Assembly (NCBI GenBank): GCA_035627375.1
Contig: DASPLX010000057.1
Coordinates: forward strand, 1 to 64,000
Source: DASPLX01 sp035627375
Lineage (GTDB): Bacteria; Pseudomonadota; Gammaproteobacteria; Burkholderiales; Burkholderiaceae_D
Reading direction: 5' to 3'
DNA: 64,000 bases
Shown piece by piece: positions 52,954-63,853 of the stretch (position 1 is the stretch's first letter; each line of letters opens with the position of its first letter). The position numbers and the translations under genes were made by a program. Under the pieces are notes generated by a model. That model had not been told where the DNA came from, made no database searches, and saw nothing but the letters and a program-made list of their open reading frames with translations.

Positions 52954-53928
52954 ATGGAAAATCGCACCCCATTGGAACCCTTTCACGCCGCGCCTTTCAT
53001 CAAGGAAATCGGGCGCGGCAAGGATGGCGCGCGCTCTCTTGCGCGCGTCGATGCCCGTCAACTCTATGCGGCGATGCTCGATGGCCGCGTATCCGATCTC
53101 GAACTTGGCGGCATCCTGCTGGCGATGCGGATCAAGGGCGAATCGGTCGAGGAACTGGCCGGCTTCCTGGATGCCGCCGAGGAATCGTTCGAACGCTTGA
53201 CCGTCCCCGCCGATGCGGCCCATGCGCCGGTCGTCATTCCCACCTATAACGGCGCGCGCCACATGGCGAACCTGACGCCGCTGCTGGCTTTCCTGCTGGC
53301 GCGCGAAGGCGTGCCGGTACTGGTGCACGGCGTGCTGCACGATCCCAACCGGGTGACGACCGCCGAAGTGCTGCACGAGCTCGGCATCGCGCCATCGCCC
53401 TCGATCGCGCATGCCGAGCAATGCTTTTCCCGCCGCGTGCCGGCATTCATGACCATCGAGACGCTGGCGCCGCGCATGGCCTACCTGCTGTCCCTGCGCC
53501 GCATTCTCGGCGTGCGCAGTTCGACGCATACGCTGGTCAAGATCCTGCAGCCGTTCGCCGTCCCGGCGCTGCGGCTGACTTCGTATACCCATCCCGAATA
53601 CCTGGAATTGCTGACCGCCTATTTCACTACCGCGGCGCCGCCCGAGCTCGGCGATGCCTTCCTGATGCGCGGCACGGAAGGCGAGACGGTCGCCAATGCC
53701 AAGCGCGCCCAGCAGATCGAATGGTTCCATCAAGGCACGCGCACGACGCTGGTGGAGAAGCAGGCCGCCACCGATGCGGTGCCGCCGCTGCCGGCCGGGC
53801 GCGATGCGGCGACGACCGCCGCCTGGATCAGGGAGGCGCTCGACGGCAGGCAGCCGGTGCCGGCGCCGATCGCGGAACAGGTCGAGCATTGCCTGCGCGT
53901 GGCCCGGGAGATCCGGGGCCGCCGCTGA
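52954..53928 (+). CDS. ybiB: TrpD2/YbiB-like glycosyltransferase-family DNA-binding protein
   Basis: About 324 residues of the anthranilate phosphoribosyltransferase fold. GRGKDGARSLARVDARQLYAAMLDG and the N-terminal helical domain match the YbiB/TrpD2 group, whose E. coli member binds DNA and is SOS-induced rather than making tryptophan. The PRPP-binding glycine motif of TrpD is replaced (YNGARHMANLTPLLAFLLA), which argues against a biosynthetic role. A GTG two codons before the ATG is possible. It follows nasC by about 50 bases and may be read through from it. Confidence 0.85.
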   Translation: MENRTPLEPFHAAPFIKEIGRGKDGARSLARVDARQLYAAMLDGRVSDLELGGILLAMRIKGESVEELAGFLDAAEESFERLTVPADAAHAPVVIPTYNGARHMANLTPLLAFLLAREGVPVLVHGVLHDPNRVTTAEVLHELGIAPSPSIAHAEQCFSRRVPAFMTIETLAPRMAYLLSLRRILGVRSSTHTLVKILQPFAVPALRLTSYTHPEYLELLTAYFTTAAPPELGDAFLMRGTEGETVANAKRAQQIEWFHQGTRTTLVEKQAATDAVPPLPAGRDAATTAAWIREALDGRQPVPAPIAEQVEHCLRVAREIRGRR

Positions 53929-54090
53929 GATGTCCGGAATGATTGCCTTGCCGCAAAAAGACGGGCGTATTTTTCAGCGATCAATTCAGCGCAACTTGGC
54001 AAGTTGGCATTTATTTCCGCCGCCGCCTTTCTAGAATGAATCTGCGATTCGCTCGGAAAGCGGCCATCGCGCAACGTTTTAATATTGTGC

Positions 54091-54119
54091 TTCCATTTAT
54101 TTGCAGAGACTGTTATACT
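54091..54119 (+). promoter_or_regulatory. Sigma-70 promoter of rpsU
   Basis: TTCCAT and TATACT are 17 bases apart, with the -10 box 42 bases before the rpsU start. The DNA here is AT-rich, in contrast to the flanking genes. The rest of the 233-base gap shows nothing else. Confidence 0.7.
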
Positions 54120-54161
54120 CGCGGTCTTTCCCTAAAACCCACCTGGTTTCAGAGTTTTTAC

Positions 54162-54374
54162 ATGACCACAATTCGCCTGAAAGAAAACGAGCCGTTCGAA
54201 GTCGCCATGCGTCGCTTCAAGCGCGCCATCGAGAAAACCGGTCTGCTGACCGAGTTGCGTGCGCGCGAGTTCTACGAGAAGCCGACCGCAGAGCGCAAGC
54301 GTAAGCTCGCCGCTGCAGTGAAGCGCCACTACAAGCGCATCCGCAGCCAGCAATTGCCGAAGAAACTGTACTGA
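54162..54374 (+). CDS. rpsU: Small ribosomal subunit protein bS21
   Basis: 70 residues, complete, beginning TTIRLKENEPFEVAMRRFKR and ending RSQQLPKKLY, the strongly conserved bS21 sequence. Part of the 30S subunit, needed for natural mRNA initiation. First gene of the macromolecular synthesis operon rpsU-yqeY-dnaG-rpoD. A terminator-like hairpin follows, as expected for uneven expression of this operon. Confidence 0.97.
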   Translation: MTTIRLKENEPFEVAMRRFKRAIEKTGLLTELRAREFYEKPTAERKRKLAAAVKRHYKRIRSQQLPKKLY

Positions 54375-54406
54375 TTCCCGGCCGCACGCCTGTGCGGTCC
54401 AGCGCA

Positions 54407-54440
54407 AACCCGCTCCGGAGTGTTACCGCAGCGGGTTTTG
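54407..54440 (+). terminator. Terminator-like hairpin between rpsU and yqeY
   Basis: AAACCCGCT pairs with AGCGGGTTT around a 15-base loop, followed by TTGGCGTTTT. The T-run is interrupted, so it is probably leaky, which would allow partial read-through into yqeY, dnaG and rpoD. Confidence 0.6.
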
Positions 54441-54509
54441 GCGTTTTAAAAAGGCCGCCTGGGTCGCGCTCCGGACAACCTTCTTGAGTAATTTGACACT
54501 GGAGATCGC

Positions 54510-54959
54510 ATGAGCCTCAAAGAACAGATCACCGAAGACATGAAAGCGGCGATGCGCGCCAAGGACACGGCCAAGCTTGGCACGATCCGCTTGTTGACGG
54601 CCGCGATGAAGCAAAAGGAAGTCGACGAGCGCGTCGAACTCGACGACGCCATGATCGTCGCCATCATCGAAAAGATGATCAAGCAGCGCAAGGATTCGAT
54701 CACCCAGTTCGAAGCGGGCGGCCGCCAGGATCTGGCCGACCAGGAAAAGGCCGAACTTGCCGTCCTGTCCGTCTATATGCCGGCCATGCTGTCGGATGCC
54801 GAAGTGCAGGCGGAAGTCGATGCGGCGGTCGCCGCCGTCGGCGCCGCGGGCCCGCAAGACATGGGCAAGGTCATGGGCGTGCTCAAGCCGAAGCTGGCCG
54901 GCCGCGCCGACATGACCAAGGTTTCGGGCCTGGTGAAGGCTGCCCTGACCAAGGCCTGA
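54510..54959 (+). CDS. yqeY: GatB/YqeY domain-containing protein
   Basis: 149 residues: SLKEQITEDMKAAMRAKDTAKLGTIRLLTAAMKQKEVDE, then AVLSVYMPAMLSDAEV and PQDMGKVMGVLKPKLAGRADM. It matches the tRNA-binding tail domain of amidotransferase subunit GatB, here as a free-standing protein. The exact role is unknown; the free-standing form is often found between rpsU and dnaG. CTGGAGA precedes the ATG. Confidence 0.94.
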   Translation: MSLKEQITEDMKAAMRAKDTAKLGTIRLLTAAMKQKEVDERVELDDAMIVAIIEKMIKQRKDSITQFEAGGRQDLADQEKAELAVLSVYMPAMLSDAEVQAEVDAAVAAVGAAGPQDMGKVMGVLKPKLAGRADMTKVSGLVKAALTKA

Positions 54960-55096
54960 ACGCCGCCGACCTGCCGGGCGCCGCGCCGGCGCCCCATCGA
55001 AATGCGCCTCTCATGGGCTGCCGCATCCCGCCGTGCGCCTCATGATAAGGTGCTGTTCTTGTCGCCGTATTGCCGCCCGAACGGATTCGAAACGCC

Positions 55097-56905
55097 GTGA
55101 TTCCACAATCCTTCATCCAGGACCTTCTGAACCGGGTCGACATCGTCGACGTGGTCGGGCGCTATGTCCAACTGAAGAAGGGCGGCGCCAACTACATGGG
55201 CCTGTGCCCGTTTCATAACGAGAAATCCCCCAGCTTCACGGTCAGCCCGACCAAGCAGTTCTATCATTGCTTCGGCTGCGGCGCGCACGGCACGGCGATC
55301 GGCTTCCTGATCGAGTATTCCGGTCTCGGCTTCGTCGAGGCGGTCAAGGATCTCGCGCAAAACGTCGGCATGACGGTGCCGGAAGCCGAGGACCGCCTGC
55401 CGCCCGCGCAGCGCGCCGAACAGCAGGCCAAGAGCCTCGCCCTGTCCGAAGCGATGACCCGCGCCTGCGATTATTACCGCCACCAATTGCGCGGATCGCA
55501 ACGCGCCATCGGCTATTTGAAGGGGCGCGGCCTGACCGGCGAGATCGCCGCCCGGTTCGGCCTCGGCTACGCCCCCGACGGTTGGGACAATCTGCGTTCC
55601 GTCTTTCCGGATTACGACGCGACGGCCCTGGTCGAATGCGGCCTCGTGATCGACCGCACCGATGAGGAAGGCGCCAATCGCAAGCGTTACGACCGCTTCC
55701 GCGACCGCGTCATGTTCCCGATCCGGAATACCAAGGGGCAGGTGATCGGCTTCGGCGGCCGCGTGCTCGACCAGGGCGAGCCCAAATACTTGAATTCCCC
55801 GGAGACACCCTTATTTCAAAAGGGAAGCGAACTCTACGGCTTGTTCGAAGCGCGCCAGGCGATCCGCGATGCCGGCTATGCGCTCGTGACCGAGGGCTAC
55901 ATGGATGTGGTGGCCCTGGCGCAATTGGGATTCCCGCAGGCGGTCGCCACGCTCGGCACGGCATGCACGCCCACCCACGTGCAAAAGCTGCTGCGCCAGA
56001 CCGACCATGTGATCTTCAGCTTCGACGGCGATGCCGCCGGCCGCCGCGCCGCGCGGCGCGCGCTCGACGCCAGCCTGACGCATGCGAACGACGACAAGAT
56101 CATCAAGTTCCTGTTCTTGCCGCCCGAGCACGACCCGGACAGCTATGTCCGCGAATACGGAGCCGAGGCCTTCGAGCAGCAGGTGCGCGATGCGATGCCG
56201 TTATCGCAATTCCTGATCAACGAAGTCTCCGCCGACAAGGACTTGGCGACATCCGAAGGTCGGGCCCGCATGCAATTCGATGCCAAGCCGCTGCTGCAGG
56301 CGATGCCGCCGTCGGCGCTGCGCCTGCAGCTCGTGCGCAGCATCGCGCAAATGACGCAGACCGCGCCGGCCGAGATCGAGGCCTTGTTCGAACTGGCGCA
56401 GCCGGTCGCGCGCGCGAAGGTAGCGCCGCCGAAGATCAAGCGCACCGCCCCGGTCGGGCTCGAGCGCCAGATCATGCGCATCCTGGTCGCGCATCCGGCC
56501 CTGGCCCATGAAATGGATCATGCGGCGATCAGCGCGGTGATGCAGGCGACGCCCGACCAGGCCGAGATGCTGCAGCAATTGATCGCGGCCGCCAGGGCGC
56601 TTGGCGAGAACGCCAATTTCGCCGCATTGTCGGAAAACCTGCGGCTGGGCGGCAACGATTTCGGCCCGGATTTCGAGGCGATCGTCACCGAGATCGCCGC
56701 GGAACCGGAATCGGAGATCGATACCGTGCGACTCGAGCTTGCCGGAGCGATACGGCAGACTAAAATAAAGTTGATCAAGGGCGAGATCGATCAACTGGCC
56801 GCCGCCGGGCTCGGCAGCGAACAGGCGAAGGCGCGCTATCGCGAGTTGATGCAATTGCAAGAGCAGCTGAAGCGTCAGGCGGTCGCCGAAAATGGGCCGC
56901 GTTGA
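55097..56905 (+). CDS. dnaG: DNA primase DnaG
   Basis: 602 residues; makes RNA primers at the replication fork. The zinc-binding domain has CPFHNEKSPSF and CFGCGAHG (three Cys and one His). The TOPRIM core has EGYMDVVAL and FDGDAAGRRAARRAL, and the C-terminal domain (about 450-600) is the DnaB-interacting helical part. The start is taken as GTG at 55097, giving IPQSFIQDLLNRVDIVDVVG as in other DnaG proteins; a TTG nine codons upstream is possible. Second-last gene of the rpsU-yqeY-dnaG-rpoD operon. Confidence 0.96.
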   Translation: MIPQSFIQDLLNRVDIVDVVGRYVQLKKGGANYMGLCPFHNEKSPSFTVSPTKQFYHCFGCGAHGTAIGFLIEYSGLGFVEAVKDLAQNVGMTVPEAEDRLPPAQRAEQQAKSLALSEAMTRACDYYRHQLRGSQRAIGYLKGRGLTGEIAARFGLGYAPDGWDNLRSVFPDYDATALVECGLVIDRTDEEGANRKRYDRFRDRVMFPIRNTKGQVIGFGGRVLDQGEPKYLNSPETPLFQKGSELYGLFEARQAIRDAGYALVTEGYMDVVALAQLGFPQAVATLGTACTPTHVQKLLRQTDHVIFSFDGDAAGRRAARRALDASLTHANDDKIIKFLFLPPEHDPDSYVREYGAEAFEQQVRDAMPLSQFLINEVSADKDLATSEGRARMQFDAKPLLQAMPPSALRLQLVRSIAQMTQTAPAEIEALFELAQPVARAKVAPPKIKRTAPVGLERQIMRILVAHPALAHEMDHAAISAVMQATPDQAEMLQQLIAAARALGENANFAALSENLRLGGNDFGPDFEAIVTEIAAEPESEIDTVRLELAGAIRQTKIKLIKGEIDQLAAAGLGSEQAKARYRELMQLQEQLKRQAVAENGPR

Positions 56906-56943
56906 GATGTCAATCCGGTGGATTAGGGGAAAGAACCCCTCTG

Positions 56944-56952
56944 TGATATAAT
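56944..56952 (+). promoter_or_regulatory. Extended -10 promoter in front of rpoD
   Basis: TGATATAAT is an extended -10 box with a consensus TATAAT at 56947-56952. No good -35 is seen, as is usual with extended -10. The short repeat AGGGG facing CCCCT just upstream could end the dnaG transcript weakly. Transcription would start near 56959 and give a leader of about 190 bases. Confidence 0.65.
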
Positions 56953-57098
56953 TAAAAGCTTTTGATTCAAGACCTTACGGGGTCTCGTCGGGGCGAGACA
57001 GAAACGCACCCAAGGACGCAAAAAGAATCGGACAGTGTTGCGCGGGCGGATTCAAGCCGTTATCGAGCGCATAGATTGGCTTCACACGCACGGCTTCA

Positions 57099-57121
57099 CA
57101 TGCAGGTCATGAGCCTGCATG
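57099..57121 (+). promoter_or_regulatory. Hairpin in the rpoD leader near the start codon
   Basis: CATGCAGG pairs exactly with CCTGCATG around a seven-base loop, ending 30 bases before the rpoD ATG. A second stem, GTCTCG with CGAGAC, lies near 56981-56998. Together with the absence of a Shine-Dalgarno sequence before the ATG this suggests control of rpoD translation through the leader, but no known class fits. Confidence 0.45.
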
Positions 57122-57151
57122 GTAATGCAACCTTTGTTGGTAGTTGATTCC

Positions 57152-59683
<2,532 letters not shown>

Positions 59684-59700
59684 TCGGTTAACATACCGGA

Positions 59701-59733
59701 AACTTTTGGGCGGGTAACACCGCCCAAGTTTTT
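59701..59733 (+). terminator. Intrinsic terminator of rpoD
   Basis: TTGGGCGG pairs with CCGCCCAA over the loop GTAACA and is followed by GTTTTTC. It lies about 20 bases after the rpoD stop and ends the macromolecular synthesis operon. Confidence 0.88.
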
Positions 59734-59748
59734 CGCAACGATTACATC

Positions 59749-59827
<79 letters not shown>

Positions 59828-59833
59828 AAAATG

Positions 59834-59863
59834 AAGGGGTTACGTTTCGGCGTAACCCCTTTT
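59834..59863 (+). terminator. Intrinsic terminator of the tRNA gene
   Basis: AAGGGGTTACG pairs exactly with CGTAACCCCTT over a six-base loop, followed by TT, seven bases after the CCA end. Confidence 0.85.
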
Positions 59864-59927
59864 GCATTTCCCCTTCAATGTTTCGCTATCATGTCGCTCT
59901 TCGACACCGATCATCCAGGACGATACG

Positions 59928-61004
59928 ATGGAGCAGCTTTTGCAAAACGCGGACAACGAGGAATTCCTGAAGCATTGCTACCGGCGCCTGTTGTCGCGCG
60001 AACCCGACGACGGTGGCTTGCGCCATCATTTGCAGGCGATGGCCGAAGGGCGGACGCGCGAGGAAATCGTCCGTATCTTCGTGACGAGCGAGGAATTCCT
60101 AAATGGCTTCAACCGCCCGGCGCAGCAGGCCGCATCGCAGTCCGACAGCGTCTTCCAGCGTTTCGCACCCGAGGGCCATTTCTATTCGCCGATCCCGGCG
60201 GCGGAAGATTACACTGCAGGCTACGACGCCGGCGTCCTGGACGTGCTCGATGCCGAGGCGGCGAACGAGCGGCGCCAGCTCGAACTGGCGGAAACCTTCA
60301 GGTCGCTCTATGCCGAGATGCCGTTCCCAATGGAGCCGGCGGAGGGTTTTCGCTACCACCTCAACAACGGCCGCTTCAACTACTTCGACGGCATCATCCT
60401 GTATTCGTTTATCCGCATGCTCAAGCCGAAGCGCATCGTCGAGGTCGGCAGCGGGTTTTCCTCGGCGGTGATGATCGATACCTGCGAGCGCTTCCTGGGC
60501 GGGCAGACCGATATCACCTTCATCGAACCGTATACCGAGACGCTGTACGGCCGTTTGCGCCCCGAGGACAAGACGCGCTACACCGTCATCGAGAAGAAGG
60601 TGCAGGACGTGCCGCTCGAGGTGTTCCGCTCGCTGGAGGCGAACGATATCCTGTTCATCGATTCATCGCATGTCGCCAAGTTCGGCAGCGACGTGAATCA
60701 TCTGCTGTTCAAGGTCTTGCCGCAGCTGCGCGACGGCGTGACGATCCATTTCCACGACATCTTCCGGCACTTCGATTATCCGCGCGAGTGGCTGACGGAA
60801 GGCCGTGCCTGGAACGAGGGTTACCTGGTGCGCGCCTTCCTGGCATGCAACAAGCAGTTCACGATCGAGTTCTTCAACGATTGGTTCGCGCACCGGCATT
60901 GGGATTACCTGGAACGCCATCTGCCGCTGTGCACCGTGCAGCCGGAAGGCAGCCCGTTCCGCAATTGCGGCGTCAGCCTGTGGGTGCGGAAGAACGCCGC
61001 CTAA
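59928..61004 (+). CDS. DUF4214-SAM methyltransferase fusion protein
   Basis: 358 residues. The N-terminal 60 residues are DUF4214-like (FLKHCYRRLLSREPDDGGLRHHLQAM, EEIVRIFVTSEEFL). The C-terminal part (about 165-355) is a class I methyltransferase fold with IVEVGSGFSSAVM as the SAM-binding loop, DITFIEPYTETLYGRL, ILFIDSSHVAKFGSDV and HFHDIFRHFDYP, as in the Methyltransf_24/CmcI-like group often found near glycan or capsule genes. Here no such genes are adjacent. AGGA stands eight bases before the ATG at 59928. Substrate unknown. Confidence 0.85.
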   Translation: MEQLLQNADNEEFLKHCYRRLLSREPDDGGLRHHLQAMAEGRTREEIVRIFVTSEEFLNGFNRPAQQAASQSDSVFQRFAPEGHFYSPIPAAEDYTAGYDAGVLDVLDAEAANERRQLELAETFRSLYAEMPFPMEPAEGFRYHLNNGRFNYFDGIILYSFIRMLKPKRIVEVGSGFSSAVMIDTCERFLGGQTDITFIEPYTETLYGRLRPEDKTRYTVIEKKVQDVPLEVFRSLEANDILFIDSSHVAKFGSDVNHLLFKVLPQLRDGVTIHFHDIFRHFDYPREWLTEGRAWNEGYLVRAFLACNKQFTIEFFNDWFAHRHWDYLERHLPLCTVQPEGSPFRNCGVSLWVRKNAA

Positions 61005-61672
61005 TCGAGTTTCTCGTAGACGCCGGCGAATTCCCGGCCGTCCCATTGGTAGAGCAATTGGCTCGCGTGCCGGCAGTTGGCGAGCGCTTCCGTCTTGAAG
61101 ATGGCGACGCATTCGCGGCCGGCGAGGCGCACGCTGCGGTAGCGCAAGCCGGGCGAGCCTTCCATGCGCAGCGTGCGCCCGAGCGCTTGCGACGCCGCGT
61201 AGGAATCCGGCGCATACACCGGGTCGTCGATGCGCATCATGCGCAAGTCGTGCAGGCGGCCGGATACCTCGACGTGGTAGACGCGCATCTGCAATTGGAT
61301 CGGCCCTTCGTTGGTGGCGCACAGGAAGTTCGCCTGGTGATGGCGGGTTTCCGCGATCGCAGTCTCCTTCTCTTTCGCCGCGTAGAACACGCCGTAGGTG
61401 CCGTCGGAGAAGCGGCTGCCGTTCGGATTCAAATGCGTGAACGCCGCCATGATCGGGCCGGCACCGGGGCCGAACAGGCGTTCCTCGGGCGGCACCAGTT
61501 CGATCTCGCCGATCTCGTTGCGCAAGCGCGGATTGGTCATGGCTTCGAGCGCGTAGAGCGCCTCGAAATCCTCGGGCGAGGCGACGCGGTCGAACAGGTT
61601 GATCGTGGGGAAGCGCGAAGGGACGATGCGAAAGGCCGGATGCCAATCGGTCTGGATACGAGGGAAATTCAC
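61001..61672 (-). CDS. RES-family NAD+-degrading toxin
   Basis: 223 residues of the RES domain (named for conserved Arg, Glu and Ser). It opens WHPAFRIVPSRFPTINLFDRV and contains FSDGTYGVFYAAKEKETAIAE and the region RYRSVRLAGRECVAIF. RES toxins degrade NAD+ and arrest growth; the antitoxin gene is directly upstream, with the stop and the GTG start overlapping (GTGA). The GTG start is therefore translationally coupled to the antitoxin. The 3' end overlaps the converging methyltransferase stop by four bases. Confidence 0.9.
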   Translation of the reverse strand: MNFPRIQTDWHPAFRIVPSRFPTINLFDRVASPEDFEALYALEAMTNPRLRNEIGEIELVPPEERLFGPGAGPIMAAFTHLNPNGSRFSDGTYGVFYAAKEKETAIAETRHHQANFLCATNEGPIQLQMRVYHVEVSGRLHDLRMMRIDDPVYAPDSYAASQALGRTLRMEGSPGLRYRSVRLAGRECVAIFKTEALANCRHASQLLYQWDGREFAGVYEKLD

Positions 61673-62079
61673 GCCCACCCGCCTCGCATCGCGTCCAGAT
61701 ATTGACGTACGACGAATAGGTCTCCCACGTTTCCCGATAGCATGCGGTCGAGCGCGCTCTTGCCGCCGAACAGCGGCGCGCTGTTCGGTTTCTTGATCCA
61801 GGCGTCGGCGGCGGCCGGATCGGGCAGCAGGATCTGCAGGGATTTGTAGATGCCGAGCAGGTAGGAAATGCGCTCCAGGGTGTCGCGCCCAAGGTGGGCG
61901 GCGTCGGGCTGCTTTTTCCATTTGTAGAAGGTGGAGCGGGGCGGGTCGCCCAGCAGGGTCAATTGCGCTTCGACGTCGAGTTGCCAGAGATTGGCGATGT
62001 TCAGGAACGCGCGGATGGCGGCGCCGGAAAGCGCGGGGGAGGGATTCTTCGCGGGTTCGTGTCGGGCTGCGGCAAGCAT
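61669..62079 (-). CDS. Xre/MbcA/ParS-type antitoxin of the RES toxin
   Basis: 136 residues. The N-terminal HTH part (about 18-65, IANLWQLDVEAQLTLLGDPPRSTFYKW) is followed by the toxin-binding MbcA/ParS/Xre C-terminal domain (about 70-136) with ERISYLLGIYKSLQIL, AADAWIKKPNSAPLFGGKSALDRMLSG, the family hallmark. GGAG lies before the ATG at 62079. It neutralises the toxin and is expected to repress the operon through the inverted repeat at the promoter. Confidence 0.92.
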   Translation of the reverse strand: MLAAARHEPAKNPSPALSGAAIRAFLNIANLWQLDVEAQLTLLGDPPRSTFYKWKKQPDAAHLGRDTLERISYLLGIYKSLQILLPDPAAADAWIKKPNSAPLFGGKSALDRMLSGNVGDLFVVRQYLDAMRGGWA

Positions 62080-62097
62080 GGTGGACTCCGGCGGATA

Positions 62098-62109
62098 ATT
62101 GATGTCAAT
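62098..62109. promoter_or_regulatory. Inverted repeat at the toxin-antitoxin transcription start
   Basis: ATTGATGTCAAT consists of the inverted half-sites ATTGA and TCAAT with a two-base spacer. It overlaps the -10 box by three bases and the likely start of transcription, where the antitoxin could bind and repress. Confidence 0.5.
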
Positions 62110-62135
62110 ATAGTCTCGTTTTGGATATTTTTCAA
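62107..62135 (-). promoter_or_regulatory. Sigma-70 promoter of the toxin-antitoxin operon
   Basis: The minus strand reads TTGAAA, 17 bases, TATATT. The region 62095-62165 is markedly AT-rich compared with its surroundings, as is common for acquired toxin-antitoxin modules. Confidence 0.75.
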
Positions 62136-62242
62136 TGAATAATCTAAAAATGGATTTATAAAAACGGCAGGTTGCTGCCCCAGGCGGGCGCCGACCGACT
62201 GCGAAGCCGCGATTGTCATGCGGCGGCGGTGGGCGGAAGGCG

Positions 62243-62248
62243 TATAAT
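62243..62248 (+). promoter_or_regulatory. -10 box of the DEAD-box helicase gene
   Basis: A consensus TATAAT. A convincing -35 is not seen. Start of transcription would be near 62255, leaving a leader of about 60 bases, short for the cold-shock control known for some RNA helicase genes. Confidence 0.5.
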
Positions 62249-62315
62249 GAAGGGTTGTTTTCGAAAGCCTCCGCGCCTGCCCACAAGGCGGCTATCCGCG
62301 GATTGTTTCTTACTT

Positions 62316-63785
62316 ATGCCAGATATCCAGTCAGCTTCCATGCAAAATTCCTCGCCCGCCGTCCGTTTCGAAGACTTCGGGCTTTCCGCCGACATCTTGC
62401 GTGCGCTCGCCGACCAGGGTTATGTCCATCCGACGCCGATCCAGGCGCAAGCGATCCCGATCGTGCTGCAAGGCCGCGACGTGATGGGCGCCGCGCAGAC
62501 CGGCACCGGCAAGACCGCCGGCTTTTCGCTCCCGATCATCCAGCAGCTGCTCGCGCATGCCAATACCAGCGCGTCGCCGGCGCGCCATCCGGTGCGCGCG
62601 CTGATCCTGACGCCGACGCGCGAACTGGCCGACCAGGTGGCCGACAACGTGAAGGCGTATTCGCGCCACACGCCGCTGCGTTCCACCGTCGTGTTCGGCG
62701 GCGTCGACATCGGCCCGCAGACGGCGGCCTTGCGTTCCGGCGTGGAGATCCTGATCGCCACGCCCGGCCGCCTGCTCGATCACGTCCAGCAAAAGACGCT
62801 GAACCTGTCGCAGACGCAGATCTTCGTCATGGACGAAGCCGACCGCATGCTCGACATGGGCTTCCTGCCCGATCTGCAGCGCATCATCAACCTGCTACCG
62901 AAGCAGCGCCAGAACCTGATGTTCTCGGCGACCTTCTCGCCCGAGATCAAGAAGCTCGCCAACAGCTTCCTGAAGGATCCGGTCACGATCGAAGTCGCGC
63001 GCAGCAATGCGACCGCCGATACGGTCACCCAGGTCGTCTACAAGGTCGACGAGGAATCGAAGCGCGACGCGGTCGCGCATATCATCCGCGAGCGCGGCCT
63101 GAAGCAGGTGATCGTGTTCTCGAACACCAAGATCGGCGCCTCGCGCCTGTCGCGCCAGCTGGTCACGGCCGGCATCAAGGCTTCGGCCATCCACGGCGAC
63201 AAATCGCAGATCGAACGCATGGCCGCGCTCGACGCCTTCAAACGCGGCGAAGTCGAAGTGCTGGTCGCGACCGACGTCGCGGCGCGCGGTCTCGATATCG
63301 CCGAACTGCCGTGCGTGATCAATTACGATCTGCCGTACAACGCGGAAGACTATGTGCACCGCATCGGCCGCACCGGCCGCGCCGGCGCCTCGGGCGATGC
63401 GATTTCGTTTTGCACCGACAAGGATGCGCGCCTATTGGCCGATATCGAAAAGCTGACCAAGCAGAAATTCACGCCGATCGCCGTGCCGGGCTTCGTCCCG
63501 TCGGCCGGCGGTTACGGCGGACCGCCGCGGCGCCGGCGCGACGATTATGAATACGGCGGCCAACGCGGCGAGCGCGATGTGGAACGCGGACGCGGCGCCT
63601 ATGCTTCGCTGCCGCGCAAGGAAAAGATCGATCCGTGGTTCCTCAAGCCTTACGAGCCGACGCAATCCGAACCGGCGGCGCCGGTGACGGCCGGCGGCAA
63701 CGACGCGGCGCCCGCGAAGAATCCGTCGATCAAACCGCAGAAGGCCAAGGTGGCCGCGCTGCTCGGCGGCGGTCCGAAGCGCTGA
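62316..63785 (+). CDS. rhlE: DEAD-box ATP-dependent RNA helicase, RhlE type
   Basis: 489 residues. Q motif FEDFGLSADILRAL with PTPIQAQAIP, motif I AQTGTGKT, Ia TPTRELADQV, II DEAD in VMDEADRM, III SAT, then IVFSNTK, ARGLDIAELP and HRIGRTGRAG. After the core (about 380) comes a basic, Gly/Arg-rich tail (about 405-440) and a C-terminal Ala/Lys-rich end, as in RhlE. It probably acts in RNA remodelling and ribosome assembly. The start is 62316 (MPDIQSA) or 62340 (MQNSS); no ribosome binding site decides between them. Confidence 0.94.
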   Translation: MPDIQSASMQNSSPAVRFEDFGLSADILRALADQGYVHPTPIQAQAIPIVLQGRDVMGAAQTGTGKTAGFSLPIIQQLLAHANTSASPARHPVRALILTPTRELADQVADNVKAYSRHTPLRSTVVFGGVDIGPQTAALRSGVEILIATPGRLLDHVQQKTLNLSQTQIFVMDEADRMLDMGFLPDLQRIINLLPKQRQNLMFSATFSPEIKKLANSFLKDPVTIEVARSNATADTVTQVVYKVDEESKRDAVAHIIRERGLKQVIVFSNTKIGASRLSRQLVTAGIKASAIHGDKSQIERMAALDAFKRGEVEVLVATDVAARGLDIAELPCVINYDLPYNAEDYVHRIGRTGRAGASGDAISFCTDKDARLLADIEKLTKQKFTPIAVPGFVPSAGGYGGPPRRRRDDYEYGGQRGERDVERGRGAYASLPRKEKIDPWFLKPYEPTQSEPAAPVTAGGNDAAPAKNPSIKPQKAKVAALLGGGPKR

Positions 63786-63853
63786 GCTTTTCCATCGTGG
63801 CTGTCTGAATCGCAGGACACGGCGCTCCGCGTCCTGCGAACTCCAATTCTTCC

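Noticed and set aside
50859..53249. 796-codon open frame on the plus strand, one frame off nasC
   Set aside because: Shadow of the nitrate reductase gene. Arg-rich translation with no domain signature, and it runs across the end of nasC into the next gene.
63811..63838. Hairpin after the helicase gene as an intrinsic terminator
   Set aside because: The stem CGCAGGAC/GTCCTGCG is good, but neither strand has a T-run after it, so it is mentioned only as an inverted repeat.
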